The notes beneath the pieces were generated by a model, which saw only the letters and a list, made by a program, of their open reading frames with translations, was not told the DNA's origin and made no database searches. This document shows, one piece after another, positions 22,867 to 30,291 of a stretch of DNA of 64,000 nt. The position numbers were made by a program, and so were the translations under genes. Origin of the DNA: Tardiphaga alba (GTDB lineage: Bacteria; Pseudomonadota; Alphaproteobacteria; Rhizobiales; Xanthobacteraceae); assembly GCF_018279705.1 (NCBI RefSeq), contig NZ_CP036498.1, positions 2,311,001 to 2,375,000 of the forward strand, in the 5' to 3' direction. Every line of letters begins with the position of its first letter. The first letter of the stretch is position 1.

Positions 22867-23156
22867 TCGAGATCGATGCGACAGCGGTGGTTGGTAGCGA
22901 AAAGGCTGAGAATTACGAGGTGCTGCCGCAGCAGGCTGGGCTGGTTCAATTGCTGCAGACGGGCGCTCTGACGCAGAACCGTCGCGGCGAATATATCGTA
23001 AATCGCAAAACTCGTTTTCCGGCGGGGCTCGGCGGCGCGCACTCCGTGACGTTTCTGGTGATGAATGGGGTGCCTTACCCTGACGGTGACCCCGGTCATT
23101 CATGCGTGGTCGTCGAGGAAAGCGGGATCAAGAAGGGCGCTACCTGCAGCAACTGA
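22863..23156 (+). CDS. Probable C-terminal part of the EF-hand protein (frame-shifted)
   Basis: Frame of 97 codons that begins with GTG overlapping the stop of the EF-hand gene. It has no ribosome binding site of its own, no signal peptide, and a beta-rich composition ending in PGHSCVVVEESGIKKGATCSN. The upstream protein stops exactly where this frame opens, in the same -1 direction as the other breaks in the window, so it is more likely the C-terminus of that protein than an independent gene. Confidence 0.5.
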   Translation: MIEIDATAVVGSEKAENYEVLPQQAGLVQLLQTGALTQNRRGEYIVNRKTRFPAGLGGAHSVTFLVMNGVPYPDGDPGHSCVVVEESGIKKGATCSN

Positions 23157-23194
23157 TCGGTGCGCTGGCCCCGGCGCAGATAGTTACCACATCA

Positions 23195-23209
23195 TTAATT
23201 CATAATTGA
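23195..23209 (+). promoter_or_regulatory. Near-match to CtrA box upstream of Flp pilin gene
   Basis: TTAA at 23195-23198, seven bases, then TTGA at 23206-23209: one mismatch from TTAA-N7-TTAA. It is about 100 bases upstream of the Flp pilin start. In Caulobacter the related pilin gene pilA depends on CtrA, which makes the position suggestive. Confidence 0.35.
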
Positions 23210-23308
23210 TGCTGTTCATGAACTTGACCGCAACTTCTCGCCTGTACCGTGCAACCATTGCTGGGGACGGTGACGGAAGAATTTCGGCATCGAAGCGAGG
23301 AGGCAGAA

Positions 23309-23473
23309 GTGCTGCGTTTGATTTCGAACTTTGCAAAAGATGATTCCGGTGCGACCGCCATCGAATATGCGCTGATCGCCTGCGGCATCAGCCTCGCCAT
23401 CATTGCCACCGTGCAGGGGCTCGGCTCCACGCTCAATGGCCGCTACGCTGCCGTGAATACGTCGCTGAAATAG
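23309..23473 (+). CDS. Flp/Fap-type IVb pilin
   Basis: Short pilin of 54 aa. A basic leader (LRLISNFAKDDSG) precedes the conserved ATAIEYALIACGISLAII segment, with the Glu and Tyr of the Flp signature, and a short C-terminal tail. It would be cleaved by a prepilin peptidase and assembled into a Flp/tad pilus in the envelope. The GTG at 23309 is chosen because GAGGAGG lies 5-12 bases upstream. No tad/cpa assembly genes are nearby, so it is an unlinked pilin copy. Confidence 0.88.
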   Translation: MLRLISNFAKDDSGATAIEYALIACGISLAIIATVQGLGSTLNGRYAAVNTSLK

Positions 23474-23627
23474 GAAAGGGAAGGGCGGCCTGGTCCCCGT
23501 ACTGCCCGGGATATTGCCACCGTTGCCTTGCTGTCATCGCGGTGCATTCGCACAAGACGTGGCTGTCTTGCTGGAACGCAATGTCGTGAATGTCCTATTC
23601 GTGGCGATGACACTGCCTATATGATCT

Positions 23628-23654
23628 TGCGCGGGCATTTGCCCGCGCATTTTC
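23628..23654 (+). terminator. Hairpin terminator after the pilin gene
   Basis: A perfect 9-base stem TGCGCGGGC/GCCCGCGCA with loop ATTT is followed by TTTTC. It lies about 155 bases after the pilin stop and only 11 bases before the next start codon, so it may end the pilin transcript or attenuate the DUF3551 gene. Confidence 0.65.
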
Positions 23655-23664
23655 ATATGGGGCA

Positions 23665-23946
23665 ATGATCATGACTTTGCATCTGCGACTGGCCGCACTG
23701 GCTGGCCTGGCCTCCGCAGCTTTTCTGTTGGCTGCACCTTCGCCGGTACTCGCTGACGGCGCGCAATATTGCATCGCGCAGAGCGGCACCAACGGTTCCG
23801 GCACCTATGTAGGCAATTGCATTTATTCCACATATGAGCAATGCATCGCCGCGTCGGTCGGATCGCGCGGCAACTGCGTTGGCAATGTGGAATATCGCGG
23901 CGGTTCTGCCGCATCGCCAACGCCGCGCGGCCGTCGTATGCGGTGA
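23665..23946 (+). CDS. DUF3551 family small secreted protein
   Basis: Protein of 93 aa with a signal peptide (LRLAALAGLASAAFLLAAPS, cleavage near VLADG) and a short Cys-containing mature domain: QYCIAQ, GNCIYSTYEQCIAA and GNCVGNVEY. This is the DUF3551 pattern, frequent in Bradyrhizobium. The four cysteines probably form disulfides outside the cytoplasm. An alternative ATG lies at 23671. A second DUF3551 protein is encoded directly downstream. The function is unknown. Confidence 0.82.
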   Translation: MIMTLHLRLAALAGLASAAFLLAAPSPVLADGAQYCIAQSGTNGSGTYVGNCIYSTYEQCIAASVGSRGNCVGNVEYRGGSAASPTPRGRRMR

Positions 23947-23968
23947 TCTACATCATCTAGGGACTGAC

Positions 23969-24268
23969 ATGATATCCAGCCGTTTCTTCATGGCCGCCGC
24001 ATTGGCGTCGGCGATTGTCGCACCGATGACAGCCGATGCGCGGCCTGCCAAAGGCGCGCGCTCCAATATTCCGCCGTTCTGCGTGCTCATCACTGGACCA
24101 CGCGGCTTCCCACTGCCGCAGATCTGCGAGTTCTTCGATTATAGGCAATGCCTGCAGGCGGCAGCCGACATGCGCGGCAATTGCGTGATCAATATCGATT
24201 ATCCCGACAAGATCACCAGCGCGCCCGGCGCCAACTGGTCGCAGCCGCCGCAGCGTCCAACACGCTGA
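23969..24268 (+). CDS. DUF3551 family small secreted protein
   Basis: Protein of 99 aa with a signal peptide (FFMAAALASAIVAPMTADA) and the DUF3551 pattern: PPFCVLI, then LPQICEFFDYRQCLQAAADM and GNCVIN. It starts 22 bases after the preceding DUF3551 gene, so the pair is probably a tandem duplication in one operon. The end is Pro/Gln-rich. The function is unknown. Confidence 0.8.
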   Translation: MISSRFFMAAALASAIVAPMTADARPAKGARSNIPPFCVLITGPRGFPLPQICEFFDYRQCLQAAADMRGNCVINIDYPDKITSAPGANWSQPPQRPTR

Positions 24269-24323
24269 CGCTGCGCAAGAAACCCGGATTGGTGACTAAT
24301 TTCTTATTCTAGGATTTATAGCC

Positions 24324-24352
24324 TTGACAGCGTTGCGCTGTGGAGGTAGGTT
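24324..24352 (+). promoter_or_regulatory. Sigma-70-like promoter
   Basis: TTGACA (24324-24329), a 17-base spacer and TAGGTT (24347-24352). Transcription would begin close to 24359, where a short open frame begins with ATG. The perfect -35 and ideal spacing support it; the -10 is weak. Confidence 0.4.
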
Positions 24353-24358
24353 TACTGC

Positions 24359-24523
24359 ATGCTCCAGAATTGGGTTCGCAACACGCGGGATATTCGCATG
24401 AAGGCCCTGCAGCGGAGCTTGTTTTCGATCATCAGTGCTCGCCTTGATACCGGAACATCGTTTCCGATGATGCGTTGCTTTTTCAGCAGGATGCGTTTGG
24501 CACCTGTGAATGAGGTGCCTTGA
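24359..24523 (+). CDS. Possible small protein (54 codons)
   Basis: Open frame starting MLQNWVRNTRDIRMKALQ, basic and rich in Met, Arg and Phe, with no recognised family. Its ATG coincides with the expected start of the transcript from the promoter at 24324-24352, so it would be leaderless or not translated at all. Its end overlaps a small hairpin (GGCACCT...AGGTGCC). The same promoter could instead produce a short non-coding RNA. Confidence 0.25.
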   Translation: MLQNWVRNTRDIRMKALQRSLFSIISARLDTGTSFPMMRCFFSRMRLAPVNEVP

Positions 24524-24574
24524 TGCACCCGGGCGATCGATCTCGATATGTCGCCCGAGCGAAGCGAGGACGCG

Positions 24575-24727
24575 ATGGCAACCCAAGAAAACGAACAGAT
24601 TACTGAAACGGCAACCGAGGCGCGCCAGGCCGAACCCGGCCCGTCGGTGCTGGCCCTGTTGTCCATCAGTACCGGTCTCGCCGTCCTCATCCTTGCCGTG
24701 GTGTGGTTCGTTTTTTTCCGCACGTAA
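24575..24727 (+). CDS. Small single-pass membrane protein
   Basis: Protein of 50 aa: an acidic Glu/Thr/Ala-rich N-terminus (MATQENEQITETATEARQ) followed by one transmembrane helix (VLALLSISTGLAVLILAVVW) and a short FFRT end. GCGAGGA lies a few bases before the ATG as a ribosome binding site. It may be a small stress or membrane-modulating protein; no family is recognised. Confidence 0.6.
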   Translation: MATQENEQITETATEARQAEPGPSVLALLSISTGLAVLILAVVWFVFFRT

Positions 24728-24803
24728 TCGCCTGGCATTGATGCAGTCTTCGACGGCGTGACGTCACCGCGACGCTTTAGGCGTCGCAAAGTGAGTTGCA
24801 CAC

Positions 24804-25433
24804 ATGGCTCGAAAATCGAAAGTCCGCACGGTGCAGAAGCCGGCGCGGGCCGTTGCTGCGTGTGACGTCAGAACACGCAAGACTGCGACGAGTGAGACGG
24901 CACGACAGAAGCGGGGTGACCTTAAAAGCACCGCCGATACTGAGCAAAAGAGAAAGGTTGCTGTCGGCGTCAAACGTTCGCAACGAGTCCGCGCCGCGAA
25001 GCCAGCCGCGATTTCATGCGGGGCCGAGTCGCCGGACTTATCTGTGTTGAAGGGTGACATTGCTGTGCCGGTTGCGGTGGCTTCGCTGCCCAAACGCAAA
25101 CATCTGGCATCGCGCTTGCAACTCATCAATCGTCTTGCCGACGTGATCGCGCGCCGACTGGATGCCATCGACGGGATTACGGCGGGTGCCGGCTGCAATA
25201 TGGCCGACGGCGAGCGCCAGGCGCGCACCATCGCGATGTTGGTGCGTGTGCTCAATGAATTGAAGAAAGAGCAGGGCGGTGACAAGCGAGGTCCTGATTA
25301 CAATGCCGACCGGCCGCGTGACCTCGACGAACTCCGTGAGCGACTTTCTCACCGTCTGGCAGAACGCATCGATGGACGATCGACGCTTCCTGTGGTCGAC
25401 CATGCCGGCGGCGGAGATCCGGTTTCTGGCTGA
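24804..25433 (+). CDS. GTA terminase small subunit-like protein, copy 1
   Basis: Protein of 209 aa. The first half is very basic and low-complexity. The second half (about 100-195) is helical and parallels the C-terminal half of the second small subunit at 33156: ASRLQLINRL..., GERQARTIAMLVRVL and PRDLDELRERLSHRLAERID. Small terminase subunits guide the packaging motor to DNA; in GTAs (RcGTA gene 1) the role is structural. The N-terminal HTH seen in copy 2 is missing, so it may be a diverged or altered subunit. It overlaps the large-subunit gene by 131 bases. Confidence 0.55.
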   Translation: MARKSKVRTVQKPARAVAACDVRTRKTATSETARQKRGDLKSTADTEQKRKVAVGVKRSQRVRAAKPAAISCGAESPDLSVLKGDIAVPVAVASLPKRKHLASRLQLINRLADVIARRLDAIDGITAGAGCNMADGERQARTIAMLVRVLNELKKEQGGDKRGPDYNADRPRDLDELRERLSHRLAERIDGRSTLPVVDHAGGGDPVSG

Positions 25434-26673
25434 CCGTTGGGATGTATTTGCCCACGACCATCAGATACCTCCGGAGCGGACAGCCAGTGGCGAGGCGTGG
25501 CTGACCTGGCTCCTGATCGGCGGCCGCGGTGCCGGCAAGACGCGGGCCGGAGCCGAATGGATTCGCGCGCAGGCCTTGGGACTACCACCGCTGGCCGACC
25601 GCAAGGCCGGCCGTATCGCGCTGGTGGGCGAGACCGAACACGATGTCCGCGAAGTCATGATCGAGGGCGTGTCGGGCATTCTGAGCGTGCATCAGCGTGG
25701 CGAGCGACCGGTGTGGACGCCGTCGCGACGACGGCTGCAATGGCACAATGGCGCTATTGCAGAGGTGTTTTCGGCAGAGGATCCGGACAGCCTGCGCGGG
25801 CCGCAATTCCACTGCGCGTGGTCCGACGAGATGGCGAAGTGGCGACAGGCCGAGGCGGCATTCGACATGCTGCAATTCGGGCTGAGATTAGGCGACCATC
25901 CACGCCAGATCATCACCACGACGCCACGGCCAGGCGCGTTGCTAAAACGCCTGATGGCGGATCCCGGCACGGTGATCACGCACGCGGCGACGCTGGCGAA
26001 TGCCTATCACCTCGCGCCGAACTTTCTGCAGAACGTGCTGCGCCGCTATGCCGGCACGCGGCTGGGGCGACAGGAGCTGAACGGCGAGATCATTGATGAC
26101 CGGCCGGACGCCTTGTGGTCGCGGACGTTGCTCGAACAATGTCGCGTCTCCGGCGCGCCGTCGCTGCAGCGTATTGTCGTGGCCGTCGATCCGCCGGCCA
26201 CATCGGGCAAGCGGGCCGATGCATGCGGCATCGTCGCAGCGGGGATTGCAGAGAGCGGCGCGGTCTACGTCCTGGCCGACGAGAGCGTGGCGCATGCCAC
26301 GCCGACGATGTGGGCCAACAAGGCGATTGCACTGTGGCGGCGGCTGCAGGCCGATGCGCTGGTCGTGGAGGTCAATCAGGGCGGCGACATGGTGCGCACC
26401 GTGATCAACGAGATCGATGCCGGCGTGCCGGTAACGTCGGTGCGCGCCAACCGTAATAAGTGGCTGCGTGCCGAGCCTGTAGCGACATTGTACGAACAAG
26501 GACGCGTCAGGCATGTCGGAGGCTTCGCCGAACTCGAAGACGAGATGTGCGACTTTGCGAGCACGGGATTGTCTTCTGGGAAATCGCCGGATCGGCTGGA
26601 TGCACTGGTCTGGGCTGTCGCATCGCTGGCGCTGAACCGGCCGGGCGACGGGCCGCGGATACGAATGCTGTAA
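25303..26673 (+). CDS. GTA/phage terminase large subunit, copy 1
   Basis: DNA-packaging motor and nuclease of 456 aa (RcGTA gene 2 type). Walker A occurs as GGRGAGKTRAGAEW (about 73-86), followed by the Walker B-like region RGPQFHCAWSDEMAKW and motif III ITTTPRP. The C-terminal RNase H-like nuclease has VVAVDPPATSG, ACGIVAAG and SPDRLDALVWA. The start at 25303 has GAGG upstream and mirrors the position used by copy 2; ATG 25372 and GTG 25279 are alternatives. It leads the portal gene by 13 bases. A second, clearly related but diverged copy is at 33673. Confidence 0.9.
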   Translation: MPTGRVTSTNSVSDFLTVWQNASMDDRRFLWSTMPAAEIRFLADRWDVFAHDHQIPPERTASGEAWLTWLLIGGRGAGKTRAGAEWIRAQALGLPPLADRKAGRIALVGETEHDVREVMIEGVSGILSVHQRGERPVWTPSRRRLQWHNGAIAEVFSAEDPDSLRGPQFHCAWSDEMAKWRQAEAAFDMLQFGLRLGDHPRQIITTTPRPGALLKRLMADPGTVITHAATLANAYHLAPNFLQNVLRRYAGTRLGRQELNGEIIDDRPDALWSRTLLEQCRVSGAPSLQRIVVAVDPPATSGKRADACGIVAAGIAESGAVYVLADESVAHATPTMWANKAIALWRRLQADALVVEVNQGGDMVRTVINEIDAGVPVTSVRANRNKWLRAEPVATLYEQGRVRHVGGFAELEDEMCDFASTGLSSGKSPDRLDALVWAVASLALNRPGDGPRIRML

Positions 26674-26686
26674 GCGGAGCATACCG

Positions 26687-27861
26687 ATGTTCTCACGCCT
26701 GAAAGCCTATCTCGCGCCGCCGGAGAGCAAGGTGTCGCGCGCGGCGAAATTTCTCGCATACCAGTGTGAGGGAGGGCGCGGTGGACGGCCAGGGATTACG
26801 CGTCGCTGGCGCGCGAGGGATATATGGCGAATGCCGTCGTGCATCGCGCCGTCCGGCTGATCGCGGAGAATGCGGCGGCGTGCCGTTTCATCGTGTTCGA
26901 CGGCGCCGATGAAAGCGAGGCGCATCCGCTGCTGCAACTGTTGACGCGGCCCAATCCGCGCCAGGACGGCAGCGTGTTCTTCGAGACGCTCTACGCGCAT
27001 CTGCTGCTCGCCGGCAATGCCTATCTCGAAGCGGTGACGCTGGACGATGCCGTGCGCGAACTCTATGCGCTGCGGCCCGACCGCATGAAGCTGATCGCCG
27101 GCCATGACGGCTGGGCCGACGCCTACGACTACAATGTCAACGGCCGCAGCGTGCGGTTCGACCAGACCGCCACCCGCGTGCCGCCGATCCTGCATTTGAC
27201 CTTCTTCCATCCGCTCGACGATCACTATGGCCTCGCGCCCATCGATGCGGCGGCGACCGCGCTCGACACGCACAACGCCTCGGCGAAATGGAACAAGGCG
27301 CTGCTCGACAATGCCGCGCGGCCCTCCGGCGCGCTGGTCTATGCCGGCGCGGAGGGATCGGTGCTCAACGATGCGCAATTCGATCGCCTCAAGCGCGAGC
27401 TCGAGGGCAATTATCAGGGCGCGGTCAATGCGGGCCGGCCGCTGTTGCTGGAAGGCGGGCTCGACTGGAAGCCGATGGCGCTGACGCCGAAGGACATGGA
27501 TTTCCTTGAAGCGCGCCATACCGCGGCGCGCGAGATCGCCTTGGCCTTCGGCGTGCCGCCGATGCTGCTCGGTATTCCCGGCGACAACACATTCGCCAAT
27601 TTCCAGGAAGCCAATCGCATGTTCTTCCGCCAGACCGTGCTGCCGCTGGCCGCGCGCACCGGCGATGCACTGGTGCAATGGCTGGCGCCCGAATATGGCG
27701 ACGGCATCCGCGTCGAGATCGACACCGATCGCATCGACGCATTGGCCGCCGATCGCGTTGCGTTATGGGAGCGCGTCAATGCCGCGGAATTTTTGACGCT
27801 GAACGAAAAACGCGCGGCGGTGGGCTATGCGCCGGTGCAGGGCGGGGACCGCCTAATGTGA
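26687..27861 (+). pseudogene. GTA/HK97-family portal protein, frame broken near the start
   Basis: Portal vertex protein, about 391 aa if the frame is restored. The ATG at 26687 has GCGGAG upstream and reads MFSRLKAYLAPPESKVSRAA up to a run of three G at 26774-26776. One added G gives ARWTARDYASLAREGYMANA and joins the long downstream frame. That frame shows portal features: HRAVRLIAENAA, LLARPN-type LLTRPNPRQ, LAGNAYLEAV, YGLAPIDAAA and FGVPPMLLGIPGDNTFANF. The portal forms the DNA channel of the capsid. A shortened protein from 26824 would lack about 46 residues. Confidence 0.85.
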
Positions 27862-28047
27862 CGAGGACGGCTCGCGCCTGGCACGATCCGCCTTGTCATC
27901 GAGCGACAGCGGCAGGCCGAGCGCGGCGGCGCGTTCGCGGCGGTCGCTGGCATTGAACGCGCTTTCCTCCAGCTCGAACTTGTCGAGCTCGCGCGCAATG
28001 ATCTCCTGGATCGTGTGTGTGGTGTGCGGGGTGTCGATCTCGGCCAT
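27853..28047 (-). CDS. Small hypothetical protein convergent with portal gene
   Basis: Protein of 64 aa starting MAEIDTPHTTHTIQEIIARE, helical and strongly charged, without signal or membrane segment. An upstream in-frame start at 28098 is possible but adds a sequence that looks untranslated. It runs against the GTA genes and overlaps the end of the portal gene by 9 bases, so it is not part of the structural operon. No family is recognised. Confidence 0.45.
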   Translation of the reverse strand: MAEIDTPHTTHTIQEIIARELDKFELEESAFNASDRRERAAALGLPLSLDDKADRARREPSSSH

Positions 28048-28242
28048 GGCAGTTTCCGTGAGGCACGTCCTGATCGGGCGTTGCGCACAATGTGACACAG
28101 CGTGTGATCCGCAGCTTGCGCTGCATCAAGCTCAGCCCGTCGTTTCGGCATGGCTGCGTTTCGCTGTTGTGACAGGACGATGACGACATTGATGACGGGG
28201 CCTCCGGTGGAAGTGAACCAGTCATCAGGATAGAGTCATGTG

Positions 28243-28911
28243 ATGCCGCTGACCTATGTCATTCCCGATCTGCACGGCCGCCGCGACCTGCTGGATCTCG
28301 CACTGGCGCGCATCGTTGCGCATGCCATGGACGCGCCGGCGACATTGGTCGTGCTCGGTGATTTCGTCGACAAGGGGCCGGACTCGCGCGGTGTGATCGC
28401 GCGGCTGCGGACGGGGCTGCCGGCCTCGTGGCGCGTGGTGACGCTGAAAGGCAATCACGATGCCTTGATGGTGGCGGCGCTGCGCGGCGACATTGCCATT
28501 ACCGACTGGCTGGAAAAGGGCGGCGACGCTGCGCTGATGTCCTATGGCGGTGATGCCGCCGATGTGCCGGTGCATGACGTGGACTGGCTCGATGGCCGGC
28601 CGCTGTTTCACGAGGATGCGCACCGGGTCTATGTGCATGCCGGCGTCGAACCGGCCTTGCCGCTGCGTGCGCAAGATGTGTGGACGCTGCTGACCAAGCG
28701 CTATGCCGATGACGACGACAGCGGGCTCGGCGGCAAACATGTGGTGCATGGCCATGACCGCCATCCCGACGGGCCGCTGCTGCTGGCGAACCGCAGCAAT
28801 CTCGACACCAATGCCTGGAAGACCGGGCGGCTGGCGATCGGCGTGTTCGACGACCATGTGCCGGGCGGGCCGGTGGAGGTCATTACGGTGACGGCGCCGC
28901 CGGCTGTGTGA
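28243..28911 (+). CDS. PPP-family serine/threonine phosphatase-like metallophosphoesterase
   Basis: Protein of 222 aa with the full metal-binding signature: PDLHG (residues 8-12), GDFVDKG (39-45), GNHDAL (70-75) and a later VHGHDRH. It resembles the lambda/PrpE type of phosphatase, which dephosphorylates proteins or cleaves nucleotides such as diadenosine polyphosphates. It sits between the portal and protease genes of the GTA cluster, on the same strand. It is not a structural component of known GTAs, so it looks like a passenger gene of phage origin. Confidence 0.85.
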   Translation: MPLTYVIPDLHGRRDLLDLALARIVAHAMDAPATLVVLGDFVDKGPDSRGVIARLRTGLPASWRVVTLKGNHDALMVAALRGDIAITDWLEKGGDAALMSYGGDAADVPVHDVDWLDGRPLFHEDAHRVYVHAGVEPALPLRAQDVWTLLTKRYADDDDSGLGGKHVVHGHDRHPDGPLLLANRSNLDTNAWKTGRLAIGVFDDHVPGGPVEVITVTAPPAV

Positions 28912-28950
28912 CGCCGCCGGCGCGGCCCTCTCTTGTTTCAAGGCCAACCG

Positions 28951-29175
28951 ATGAATGAATTGATCCGCACCTTCAACGAGCGGGGTGATCTCGCGCATCT
29001 GGCGCTGTTCCTGTGGGCGTCGGTGGCGAGTCTCGCCGCGCTGTTCGCGCTGCGCGAGCTGGCCGGTGCGTCGCGCCGCTTCGACGAATTCGTCCGCCAG
29101 CTGGCGCTGTTCAATCGCCGTGTCGGGCGGCGCAAATGCGGCGCGGACAATGATGGCCAAAGCGATCGCGAATGA
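28951..29175 (+). CDS. Small membrane protein in GTA head module
   Basis: Protein of 74 aa starting MNELIRTFNERGDL with one membrane helix (ALFLWASVASLAALFALREL) and a basic tail. Its position, between portal and protease, is that of the small g3.5-like genes in GTA clusters. An in-frame start at 28933 is possible. The function is unknown. Confidence 0.6.
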   Translation: MNELIRTFNERGDLAHLALFLWASVASLAALFALRELAGASRRFDEFVRQLALFNRRVGRRKCGADNDGQSDRE

Positions 29176-29195
29176 TCGCGCTTCCCAGGAGTGCG

Positions 29196-29366
29196 ATGAT
29201 GGACAGGTTGCATGACGTGCTGCGCGCGATCCGGCCGGAGACCAAGGCGGCGAAGGATCATCTGAGCGTGTTTCGCGAATTTCTCGCCCATCTCGACCAG
29301 CTGCAACGCCAGCCGCCCGGCGCGAATGCGCCGATGCGGCGCAAGGCCGTGCGGCAAAAGGCGTAG
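29196..29366 (+). CDS. Small hypothetical protein in GTA head module
   Basis: Protein of 56 aa starting MMDRLHDVLRAIRPETKAAK, helical with a basic C-terminus (MRRKAVRQKA). CAGGAG lies 5 bases before the ATG, which favours this start over the upstream one at 29172. It follows the small membrane protein gene and precedes a repeat element. It may be a head-module accessory gene; no family is recognised. Confidence 0.5.
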   Translation: MMDRLHDVLRAIRPETKAAKDHLSVFREFLAHLDQLQRQPPGANAPMRRKAVRQKA

Positions 29367-29371
29367 CTCTT

Positions 29372-29571
29372 TTCCCTCCCTCAAGCGGCGAAGCCGCGCA
29401 GCGGGGAGGGTGGATCGCAGCGAGCGTTCAGCGAGCTGCGAGACGGGTGGGGTGTGTCCGCAAGCGACATCACTTGTGGAAGCACCCCACCCGTCTTCGC
29501 TCTGCGAGCTTCGCCGTGGCTCGCCCTGACCCTCCGCACTGCGCACAGCTTCGCTGTGCTGGAGGGAGGGG
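29372..29571. repeat. Composite inverted-repeat element
   Basis: A 200-base non-coding stretch with pyrimidine-rich left arm (CCCTCCCTCAAGCGGCGAAG) and complementary right arm ending GCTGGAGGGAGGG. Inside is a second inverted pair around ACGGGTGGGGTG and CACCCCACCCGT. It is an intergenic mosaic palindrome of the Bradyrhizobium type, inserted between genes of the GTA head module. It could fold in RNA and separate the upstream genes from the protease/capsid pair. Confidence 0.65.
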
Positions 29572-29619
29572 ACACTGCTGACCAAGCTTAATCACACACC
29601 CCTCATCCCCGAGGTCGCC

Positions 29620-30291
29620 ATGCTTGCGCCCACGCCTGATCCCGCGCGTCTGGCGCTGACGCCGGATGGCCTCATCGAGGGCTATGCCTCGCTGTTCGGC
29701 GCCATCGACCAGGCGCGCGACATGGTGATGCCCGGCGCCTTCAAACTGACGCTGCAGCAGCGCGGCGTCCGGCGCATTCCAATGCTGTTCCAGCACGATC
29801 CCTCAGAGCCCGTGGGTATCTGGCTGGAGCTGCGCGAAGACATGCGCGGGCTGTGGGCGCGCGGAAAGCTGATCCCCGAAGTGACGCGGGCGCGCGAACT
29901 CTATGCGCTGCTCAAGGCCGGCGCCGTGGACGGGCTGTCGATCGGCTATCGCACCCGGCGCGGTGCGATCGATCCGAAGACGCGGATCCGCCGGCTGCAC
30001 GAGGTCGATCTCTGGGAGATCTCGCTGGTGACATTCCCGCTGCTCGACGGCGCTCGCGTCGATGCCGTGAAGCAGACGCGCCTGCGCAGCGCCGCGGAGC
30101 GCGAATGGCAGCAATTAATGGGTCCAGGTGGCGGCGCGGACGCACCGCCGCCGCCTGCAAGGCGCGGGAGAGTGGTGGCGTGTTCACTGCACTCCCGCGC
30201 CGCTCGAAAACAGGCGCTGCGCGGCATCGGCCGCGCCACTGCGCTCTTCTCACCAATCACCCCATCTCAACCCACGGAGACGACATCATGA
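29620..30291 (+). CDS. HK97-family prohead protease (GTA g4)
   Basis: Serine protease of 223 aa that trims the capsid protein during head maturation. The family core is visible: IEGYASLFGAIDQARDMVMP, the catalytic His in PMLFQHDPSEPVG, and DGLSIGYRTRRG with the nucleophilic Ser, followed by VDLWEISLVTFPL. The last roughly 55 residues are Pro/Arg-rich and unlike the family, possibly a linker or read-through tail. The stop overlaps the capsid ATG by 4 bases, so the two are coupled. Confidence 0.88.
   Translation: MLAPTPDPARLALTPDGLIEGYASLFGAIDQARDMVMPGAFKLTLQQRGVRRIPMLFQHDPSEPVGIWLELREDMRGLWARGKLIPEVTRARELYALLKAGAVDGLSIGYRTRRGAIDPKTRIRRLHEVDLWEISLVTFPLLDGARVDAVKQTRLRSAAEREWQQLMGPGGGADAPPPPARRGRVVACSLHSRAARKQALRGIGRATALFSPITPSQPTETTS

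Noticed and set aside
29853..30287. Extension of the capsid frame upstream over the protease gene
   Set aside because: The frame is open by chance; the sequence before 30288 is Arg-rich and unlike any capsid delta domain, while the ATG at 30288 begins a typical one and overlaps the protease stop.
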